Part shown: one piece after another, positions 58,731 through 64,000 of the stretch | How the letters are laid out: each line of letters opens with the position of its first letter | Position numbering within the stretch: position 1 is the first letter of the stretch | Source: Klebsiella grimontii | Lineage (GTDB): Bacteria; Pseudomonadota; Gammaproteobacteria; Enterobacterales; Enterobacteriaceae | NCBI RefSeq assembly: GCF_900200035.1 | Contig: NZ_FZTC01000015.1 | Span: 682,001-746,000, forward strand | Direction of reading: 5' to 3' | Length of the DNA: 64,000 nt | Made by a program: the position numbers and the translations under genes | Notes under the pieces: generated by a model | The model's input: the letters and a program-made list of their open reading frames with translations, nothing else | The model's database searches: none | What the model was told of the DNA's origin: nothing

Positions 58731-58788
58731 CCGCCTGCGGCGACGGCCCGAAGGGCGAGCGAAGCGAGTCATCCTGCACGACCCACCA
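58731..58788 (+). repeat. REP-like unit ending in an orphan tRNA-Lys 3' tail, copy B
   Basis: GCCTGCGGCGACGGCCCG, AAGGGCGAGCGAAGCGAGTC and then the 18-base tRNA-Lys tail ATCCTGCACGACCCACCA, followed by AATGTAAAAA as after the real tRNA copy 4. Just upstream (58683-58708) GATTCGAACCTGC faces GCAGGTTTGAGTC, an inverted pair made from the tRNA T-arm. Confidence 0.8.
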
Positions 58789-58899
58789 ATGTAAAAATGG
58801 CGCTGGCGGCGCTTTTTTGCTATCCAGCCTTCGCTTAAATATTACAACTATCCCATACTGCGCTATTCCATCTTATCGTTGTGCGCACCCGTGCACGGG

Positions 58900-58937
58900 C
58901 CGGTAGCCCGGACAGATGCGCAGCATCGCCTCCGGGA
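58900..58937. repeat. REP-like element upstream of nadA
   Basis: GGTAGCCCGGACAGATGCGCAG and GCATCGCCTCCGGG form the usual REP stem. It lies between the tRNA cluster and the nadA promoter. Confidence 0.65.
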
Positions 58938-58998
58938 AATGCTCCTGCTCCCTGAGGGGCAAAATTCCTCACGACATTTTCCGCACAATCGGCTATCT

Positions 58999-59016
58999 TG
59001 TTTAGCATATAAAACA
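58999..59016. promoter_or_regulatory. NadR box upstream of nadA
   Basis: TGTTTA-GCATAT-AAAACA matches the NadR operator TGTTTA-N6-TAAACA with one mismatch. It lies 74 bases before the nadA ATG. NadR represses nadA when NAD is plentiful. Confidence 0.75.
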
Positions 59017-59089
59017 CTATGGCCGACTAATACCTCTCTGCAGGCATTATCACGGTCTGAAAGTTAAGCCAGCGAAACGAGACTGCAAG

Positions 59090-60133
59090 ATGAGCGTAAT
59101 GTTTGACCCGGAAGCGGCGATTTACCCTTTTCCTCCGAAGCCAATGCCGTTAAACCGCGATGAGAAGCACTTTTATCGTGAAAAAATTAAACGCCTGCTG
59201 CGCGAGCGCGATGCGGTGATGGTGGCTCATTACTACACCGACCCCGAAATCCAGCAACTGGCCGAAGAGACCGGCGGCTGTATCTCAGATTCCCTGGAGA
59301 TGGCGCGCTTCGGCGCCCGACATTCCGCCTCAACGCTGCTGGTTGCCGGCGTGCGCTTTATGGGAGAAACGGCAAAAATCCTCAGTCCGGAAAAAACCAT
59401 CCTGATGCCCACGCTGCATGCGGAGTGTTCGCTCGATCTGGGCTGTCCGATCGAGGCGTTTAGCACTTTCTGCGACGCTCATCCGGATCGTACGGTCGTG
59501 GTCTACGCCAATACTTCAGCGGCGGTCAAGGCGCGCGCCGATTGGGTTGTGACGTCGAGCATCGCCGTGGAACTCATTGAGCATCTTGATAGCTTGGGTG
59601 AAAAAATCATCTGGGCGCCGGACCGCCATTTAGGCAGCTATGTGCAAAAACAGACCGGCGCCGACGTGCTGTGCTGGCAGGGCGCCTGTATAGTTCATGA
59701 TGAATTCAAAACTCAAGCGCTGGCAAGAATGAAGGCGCTTTATCCCCAGGCCGCGGTGCTGGTTCACCCGGAATCACCGCAGGCGATTGTTGATATGGCT
59801 GACGCGGTGGGGTCAACCAGCCAGTTGATCAATGCCGCTAAAACGCTGCCGCACACGCAGCTCATCGTCGCCACCGATCGCGGTATTTTCTACAAAATGC
59901 AGCAGGCGGTACCGGAAAAAGAGCTGCTGGAAGCGCCCACGGCAGGCGAAGGGGCAACCTGCCGGAGCTGCGCGCACTGTCCATGGATGGCGATGAACGG
60001 CCTGCAGGCGATTGCTGAAGCGCTGGAGAAGGGGGGCGCTGAACATGAAATTCATGTTGATGAGCAGCTGCGGACCGGGGCGCTGGTTCCGCTAAACAGA
60101 ATGCTCGATTTTGCGGCTACACTTCGGGGATAG
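59090..60133 (+). CDS. nadA: Quinolinate synthase A
   Basis: 347 residues (E. coli 347). Three-fold pseudo-symmetric enzyme with one [4Fe-4S] cluster; ligand cysteines are in [11 protein letters not shown] (near 113), [13 protein letters not shown] (near 200) and [16 protein letters not shown] (near 297). It condenses iminoaspartate with dihydroxyacetone phosphate to quinolinate in de novo NAD synthesis. A NadR box lies upstream, and pnuC follows after 35 bases, so both are under NAD control. Confidence 0.97.
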   Translation: MSVMFDPEAAIYPFPPKPMPLNRDEKHFYREKIKRLLRERDAVMVAHYYTDPEIQQLAEETGGCISDSLEMARFGARHSASTLLVAGVRFMGETAKILSPEKTILMPTLHAECSLDLGCPIEAFSTFCDAHPDRTVVVYANTSAAVKARADWVVTSSIAVELIEHLDSLGEKIIWAPDRHLGSYVQKQTGADVLCWQGACIVHDEFKTQALARMKALYPQAAVLVHPESPQAIVDMADAVGSTSQLINAAKTLPHTQLIVATDRGIFYKMQQAVPEKELLEAPTAGEGATCRSCAHCPWMAMNGLQAIAEALEKGGAEHEIHVDEQLRTGALVPLNRMLDFAATLRG

Positions 60134-60168
60134 ATCATTACTGCGTTACAGAACGCTCTGGGGATAAG

Positions 60169-60888
60169 ATGGATTTTTTTAGTACGCAGAACATATTAGT
60201 GCATATACCAATTGGCGCCGGGGGATATGACCTGTCGTGGATTGAAGCGGTCGGCACCGTCGCTGGCCTGCTGTGCATCTGGCTGGCGAGCCTGGAGAAG
60301 ATCGCTAACTATGCCTTCGGGCTGATCAACGTCACGCTGTTTGCCATTATCTTCTTTCAGATCCAGCTCTACGCCAGCCTTCTGCTGCAGATCTTTTTCT
60401 TCGCGGCCAACGTCTACGGCTGGTACGCCTGGTCGCGGCAAACCAGTGATAATCAGGCGGAACTGCAAATCCGCTGGCTACCGCTGCCGAAAGCGTTAGG
60501 CTGGCTGGCGGCCTGCGTGGTGGCGATTGGCCTGATGACGATATTTATTAACCCGGTGTTCGCGTTTTTGACGCGGATTGCCGTGGCGCTGATGCAAACC
60601 CTGGGCCTGCAGGTCGCCATGCCGGAGCTGCAGCCGGACGCCTTCCCGTTCTGGGACTCCTGCATGATGGTGCTCTCCGTCGTAGCGATGATTCTGATGA
60701 CGCGCAAATATGTCGAAAACTGGCTGCTGTGGGTGATTATAAACGTCATTAGCGTGGTGATTTTCGCCCTGCAGGGCGTCTATGCGATGTCGCTCGAATA
60801 CCTGCTGCTGACATTTATCGCGCTCAACGGCAGCCGTATGTGGATTAACAGCGCGCGTGAGCGCGGCTCTCACGCGTTTTCCCGTTAA
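60169..60888 (+). CDS. pnuC: Nicotinamide riboside transporter PnuC
   Basis: 239 residues (E. coli 239) with seven membrane helices. Conserved segments are [37 protein letters not shown] near 84-97 and [15 protein letters not shown] at the end. It takes up nicotinamide riboside by facilitated diffusion, trapped by NadR kinase. Cotranscribed with nadA; its 3' end overlaps the convergent zitB by 4 bases. Confidence 0.96.
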   Translation: MDFFSTQNILVHIPIGAGGYDLSWIEAVGTVAGLLCIWLASLEKIANYAFGLINVTLFAIIFFQIQLYASLLLQIFFFAANVYGWYAWSRQTSDNQAELQIRWLPLPKALGWLAACVVAIGLMTIFINPVFAFLTRIAVALMQTLGLQVAMPELQPDAFPFWDSCMMVLSVVAMILMTRKYVENWLLWVIINVISVVIFALQGVYAMSLEYLLLTFIALNGSRMWINSARERGSHAFSR

Positions 60889-61829
60889 TGGTGGTGATGA
60901 TGTCCATGCCCGGCGTGCGTCATGTTCAGACGGCACTCCGGGCCGCTACAGGGCTGATACTCCATCTGCACCGTAATATGTTCAATCTCATACTTATGCT
61001 CCAGGAAGTCGAGGATCCGGTCCAGAAGACCGTCGTGATCGTGCGGCGGTACCACCTGCACGTGCAGCGTCATCACCGTTTTTTCTCCTACCAGCCAGGC
61101 ATGAACGTGGTGTACGTCGCGAACTTCCGGTATCGAGCGGCGCAAATCGCGTTTTAATGCGTCGACGTTAAGCGAACGCGGCGCGCCCTCCAGCAGTTCA
61201 TTGACGCTCTCCTGCAGCAGACGCCAGGCGCTGCGCAGAACCAGGCACGACACCAGCACGGACAGAATAGGATCGATAGGCGTCCAGCCGGTGGTGAGGA
61301 TCACTATCGCGGCAATAATGGCGCCAACCGAACCGAGCAAATCCCCCAGCACGTGCAGCGCGGCGGCGCGCACGTTGAGGTTGCGCTCCTCGCTGCCGCG
61401 ATGCAGGATCCAGAAGGCCAGAATATTGGCCAGCAGCCCGGCAACGGCGATGATCACCATGGTTTTACCGGCAACCGGCTGCGGATGGTGAAAGCGCTGA
61501 ATGGCCTCCCAGACGATCAAAATAGTAATGACCACTAAGGCGATGGCGTTGAGGAAGGCCGCAAGGGTAGTCAGGCGCAGCCAGCCAAAGGTGTGTTGGG
61601 CGTTGGGCGGGCGACTGGCGAAACGCACGGCCAGAAAGGCGAACAGCAGCGCCGCGGCGTCCGTCAGCATATGTCCGGCATCGGCCAGCAGCGCCAGCGA
61701 ACCTGAAATGAGCCCGCCTGCGACCTCAATCAACATGAATCCGGCCGTGACGCAGAACGCCAGCAGCAGCCGACGGGCATTCTTATCTTCGGCGGATGGT
61801 GGAGAACGATGCGAGTGCGATTGCCCCAT
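60885..61829 (-). CDS. zitB: Zinc exporter ZitB (cation diffusion facilitator)
   Basis: 314 residues (E. coli 313). Six membrane helices; metal sites [15 protein letters not shown] (HxxxD in TM2) and [13 protein letters not shown] (HxxxD in TM5); a cytoplasmic C-terminal domain ([21 protein letters not shown]); His-rich ends, HSHRS at the N-terminus and [10 protein letters not shown] at the C-terminus. It exports Zn2+ in exchange for protons. Confidence 0.96.
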   Translation of the reverse strand: MGQSHSHRSPPSAEDKNARRLLLAFCVTAGFMLIEVAGGLISGSLALLADAGHMLTDAAALLFAFLAVRFASRPPNAQHTFGWLRLTTLAAFLNAIALVVITILIVWEAIQRFHHPQPVAGKTMVIIAVAGLLANILAFWILHRGSEERNLNVRAAALHVLGDLLGSVGAIIAAIVILTTGWTPIDPILSVLVSCLVLRSAWRLLQESVNELLEGAPRSLNVDALKRDLRRSIPEVRDVHHVHAWLVGEKTVMTLHVQVVPPHDHDGLLDRILDFLEHKYEIEHITVQMEYQPCSGPECRLNMTHAGHGHHHHH

Positions 61830-61947
61830 GGTGACATCCCTACATTATTATTTTGATGATTACTTTATGACATGATTCGCGTTTTGGGGTGAATAAAATG
61901 AAAAAAGGAGAGCCTTAGCTCTCCTTAACGCTGGCATCCCACCTTGA

Positions 61948-62319
61948 TTACTGCGTGGTACCATCGGTTTTTGTCGCGTCTTCCTGGCCGACTTTTTTAT
62001 CGGTATCCGGGCAGCGGCCATCCTTACACATTGAGTTCTTGTGCACTTCATCGCTCGACATCCCGTCATGGTTCATGGTCGAGCCGTTAGGGTGGAGCAT
62101 TGTGCCGCCGGTATCAGTGGAACCGGAGTTGATCTTGCCGTTATCGACGTTGTTGGGCGCCACGTTTTCACGCGCGTCGGGGGCGACCTGACCCGCGTCT
62201 GCCGCTGAATTGGCCTGCCCGTTATTCGACTGCGCGCCGGTATCGGCAGCCAGCGCCGCGCCGCTGGCCAGACCCAGGGTTGCTGCGAGGAGAAGACTGG
62301 TTAGCTTGTTCATTTTCAT
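61948..62319 (-). CDS. ybgS: YbgS, small exported protein
   Basis: 123 residues (E. coli YbgS about 126). Signal peptide [20 protein letters not shown] followed by AALA cleavage; the mature part is low-complexity, rich in Asn, Asp, Gly and Thr ([29 protein letters not shown]), ending with two Cys in [13 protein letters not shown]. Predicted periplasmic; function unknown. Transcribed against aroG across a 315-base gap. Confidence 0.88.
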   Translation of the reverse strand: MKMNKLTSLLLAATLGLASGAALAADTGAQSNNGQANSAADAGQVAPDARENVAPNNVDNGKINSGSTDTGGTMLHPNGSTMNHDGMSSDEVHKNSMCKDGRCPDTDKKVGQEDATKTDGTTQ

Positions 62320-62546
62320 TGGATGCTCCTGTTATGTCGATTTATCGCATTACCTCTTCCAACAGTGCATTTGCCGGAGGTTCTACTCGTTGTGGTTTAA
62401 GCTTCGGTATTAGCGAACGGCATTAATATATAATGCTGAATGCTAAAGAAAATTAAGTTCTAACAGTTAAAAATTATAGCTTGTGGCCATTATTCCGCGA
62501 CTTTATGGCGTTTTTTAGCCCATTTCCAGGAATATTCTGCCGCTAC

Positions 62547-62564
62547 TGTAAAATCATGTTTACA
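62547..62564. promoter_or_regulatory. TyrR box upstream of aroG
   Basis: TGTAAA-ATCATG-TTTACA is an exact match to the TyrR consensus TGTAAA-N6-TTTACA. It lies 71 bases before the aroG ATG. In E. coli TyrR with phenylalanine represses aroG from a single strong box. The remainder of the ybgS-aroG gap (62320-62634) is AT-rich and shows no gene. Confidence 0.85.
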
Positions 62565-62634
62565 CTTTTTGACCGAAGAGATAGATTGGAGGGATTGCAA
62601 TTAACTAGATAAGTATGGCAACGCTGGAAATAAG

Positions 62635-63687
62635 ATGAATTATCAGAACGACGATTTACGCATTAAAGAGATCAACGAATTATTACCTCCCGTTGCGCTC
62701 CTGGAAAAATTCCCTGCTACCGAAAATGCCGCCAATACCGTTGCGCATGCGCGCAAAGCGATCCACCAGATCCTGAAAGGTAACGACGATCGGCTGCTGG
62801 TGGTGATTGGCCCGTGCTCCATCCACGATCCGGCGGCGGCGAAAGAGTATGCCGAACGCCTGCTTAAGCTTCGCGAGGAGCTTAAAGGGGAGCTGGAAAT
62901 CGTGATGCGCGTTTATTTTGAAAAACCGCGCACCACCGTGGGCTGGAAAGGGCTGATCAACGATCCGCATATGGATAATAGTTTCCGCATCAACGATGGC
63001 CTGCGGATCGCGCGTAAGCTGCTGCTGGACATTAACGACAGCGGTCTGCCTGCGGCCGGGGAGTTCCTCGATATGATCACCCCGCAGTATCTTGCCGACC
63101 TGATGAGCTGGGGCGCGATTGGCGCGCGTACCACTGAGTCACAGGTGCATCGCGAGCTCTCTTCCGGCCTCTCCTGTCCGGTAGGTTTTAAAAATGGCAC
63201 TGATGGAACCATCAAAGTCGCGATTGACGCTATCAACGCCGCCGGCGCGCCGCACTGTTTCCTGTCGGTGACCAAATGGGGGCATTCGGCGATTGTGAAT
63301 ACCAGCGGTAATAGCGATTGCCATATTATCCTGCGCGGCGGTAAAGAGCCGAACTACAGCGCGCAGCACGTGGCCGAAGTGAAGGTCGGTCTGGCGAAAG
63401 CAGGCCTGCCCGCTCAGATCATGATCGATTTCAGCCACGCCAACTCCAGCAAGCAGTTTAAAAAGCAGATGGAGGTCGGCGCAGACGTATGCCAGCAGGT
63501 TGCCGGCGGCGAGCGGTCGATTATGGGCGTGATGATCGAAAGCCATCTGGTGGAAGGCAATCAGAGTCTCGACAGCGGCGAGCCGCTGGCCTACGGCAAA
63601 AGCATTACCGATGCCTGTATTGGCTGGGAAGATACCGATACGCTTCTTCGTCAGCTGGCGAATGCGGTAAAAGCGCGTCGCGGCTAA
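62635..63687 (+). CDS. aroG: DAHP synthase, phenylalanine-sensitive
   Basis: 350 residues (E. coli AroG 350). Start MNYQNDDLRIKEINELLPP; metal and substrate motifs VIGPCSIHDP (Cys61), RVYFEKPRTTVGWKGLIND, GARTTESQ, PVGFKNGTDG, MIDFSHANSSKQ and ACIGWEDTD. It joins phosphoenolpyruvate and erythrose 4-phosphate, the first step of aromatic amino-acid synthesis. Sequence follows E. coli AroG rather than AroF or AroH. Confidence 0.98.
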   Translation: MNYQNDDLRIKEINELLPPVALLEKFPATENAANTVAHARKAIHQILKGNDDRLLVVIGPCSIHDPAAAKEYAERLLKLREELKGELEIVMRVYFEKPRTTVGWKGLINDPHMDNSFRINDGLRIARKLLLDINDSGLPAAGEFLDMITPQYLADLMSWGAIGARTTESQVHRELSSGLSCPVGFKNGTDGTIKVAIDAINAAGAPHCFLSVTKWGHSAIVNTSGNSDCHIILRGGKEPNYSAQHVAEVKVGLAKAGLPAQIMIDFSHANSSKQFKKQMEVGADVCQQVAGGERSIMGVMIESHLVEGNQSLDSGEPLAYGKSITDACIGWEDTDTLLRQLANAVKARRG

Positions 63688-63705
63688 GCTTTACGCCGAG
63701 TCTCA

Positions 63706-63742
63706 AAATAAAAAAAAGCGTGGATAGCTCCACGCTTTTTTT
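63706..63742. terminator. Bidirectional terminator between aroG and gpmA
   Basis: A-run, AGCGTGGA, loop TAGC, TCCACGCT, T-run. The perfect 8-bp stem with A and T flanks serves both convergent genes. Confidence 0.93.
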
Positions 63743-63756
63743 ACATCCCGCGAAAA

Positions 63757-64000
63757 TTACTTCGCTTTACCCTGGTTGGCTACGGCCGCGGCTTTCGCGG
63801 CGATCTCGTCGGCGTTGCCCAGATAGTAATGTTTGATAGGCTTGAAGTTCTCGTCGAACTCATACACCAGCGGTACGCCGGTCGGGATGTTCAGTTCGAG
63901 GATCTCTGCTTCGCCCATATTGTCGAGGTATTTCACCAGCGCGCGCAGGGAGTTGCCGTGAGCGGCGATAATCACGCGCTCACCGCTTTTCAGACGCGGC
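63757..64000 (-). CDS. gpmA: 2,3-bisphosphoglycerate-dependent phosphoglycerate mutase, C-terminal part
   Basis: About 80 C-terminal residues are in the window; the gene runs off the right edge. [20 protein letters not shown] contains the second catalytic His (AAHGNS), followed by [19 protein letters not shown] and the C-terminus [17 protein letters not shown], nearly the same as E. coli GpmA (250 residues). It interconverts 2- and 3-phosphoglycerate in glycolysis. Confidence 0.96.
   Translation of the reverse strand, partial: PRLKSGERVIIAAHGNSLRALVKYLDNMGEAEILELNIPTGVPLVYEFDENFKPIKHYYLGNADEIAAKAAAVANQGKAK

Noticed and set aside
58573-58794. 73-residue open frame across tRNA-Lys copy 4 and the orphan tail
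   Set aside because: Its sequence (VEQLTFNQLVAGSNPARPT) is the well-known false translation of a tRNA-Lys gene; no binding site and no family.

Overview
The window is chromosomal DNA from an enterobacterium. Gene order and protein sequences match the E. coli kdp-phr-ybgH-ybgIJKL-nei-gltA-sdh-suc-cyd-tol-pal-tRNA-nadA-pnuC-zitB-aroG-gpmA backbone closely. Several accessory modules are absent from E. coli K-12 at this place: a pentulose operon, pcp with DUF969/DUF979, and a glutamate-mutase cluster. Together with the high G+C of the coding DNA they suggest Klebsiella, Raoultella or a close relative; the species cannot be fixed from sequence reading alone.

Layout. (1) 1-4178, plus strand: end of an ABC-sugar-importer operon (ATPase tail, RbsC-like permease) joined to an FGGY kinase, a 3-epimerase and a 4-epimerase, which together would bring L-xylulose (or a related pentulose) to D-xylulose 5-phosphate. 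(2) 4410-12197, minus strand: complete kdpFABCDE high-affinity K+ uptake operon with its KdpE operator region. (3) 12507-15808: ybfA, photolyase phr, and peptide transporter dtpD. (4) 16079-22397, plus strand: ybgI, pxpBCA (5-oxoprolinase), two DUF969/DUF979 membrane proteins, pcp (pyroglutamyl peptidase) and nei; this reads as a pyroglutamate salvage module. (5) 22443-34170: gltA divergent from sdhCDAB-sucABCD, i.e. most of the oxidative TCA branch. (6) 34423-47644: an accessory catabolic island. Two regulators (AraC-type and LysR-type) stand ahead of ten minus-strand genes: glmS, glmL, glmE, methylaspartate ammonia-lyase, an AtuA-like/DUF4387 pair, a glutamate symporter, an exported glutaminase, a class I fumarase/mesaconase and a corrinoid adenosyltransferase. 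(7) 48860-57883: cydABX-ybgE, ybgC-tolQRAB-pal-cpoB. (8) 58046-58664: five tRNA genes (Lys-Val-Lys-Lys-Lys) with degenerate tRNA-tail repeats. (9) 59090-64000: nadA, pnuC, zitB, ybgS, aroG and the C-terminal part of gpmA.

The most interesting block is the 36.6-47.6 kb island. Read as a pathway, glutamine is deamidated in the periplasm, glutamate is imported, rearranged by B12-dependent glutamate mutase to 3-methylaspartate, deaminated to mesaconate and hydrated to citramalate. No recognisable citramalate lyase follows; instead there is a translationally coupled AtuA-like/DUF4387 pair of unknown function. Related clusters (with a class I fumarase acting as mesaconase, FumD) are known from E. 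coli O157:H7, so the core is not new, but the role of the DUF pair is open.

Intergenic DNA carries several REP/BIME repeats (two large ones near 4.2 and 36.5 kb share the same mosaic), a 178-bp palindromic element between sdhB and sucA, and a 1.2-kb AT-rich gap in front of cydA.
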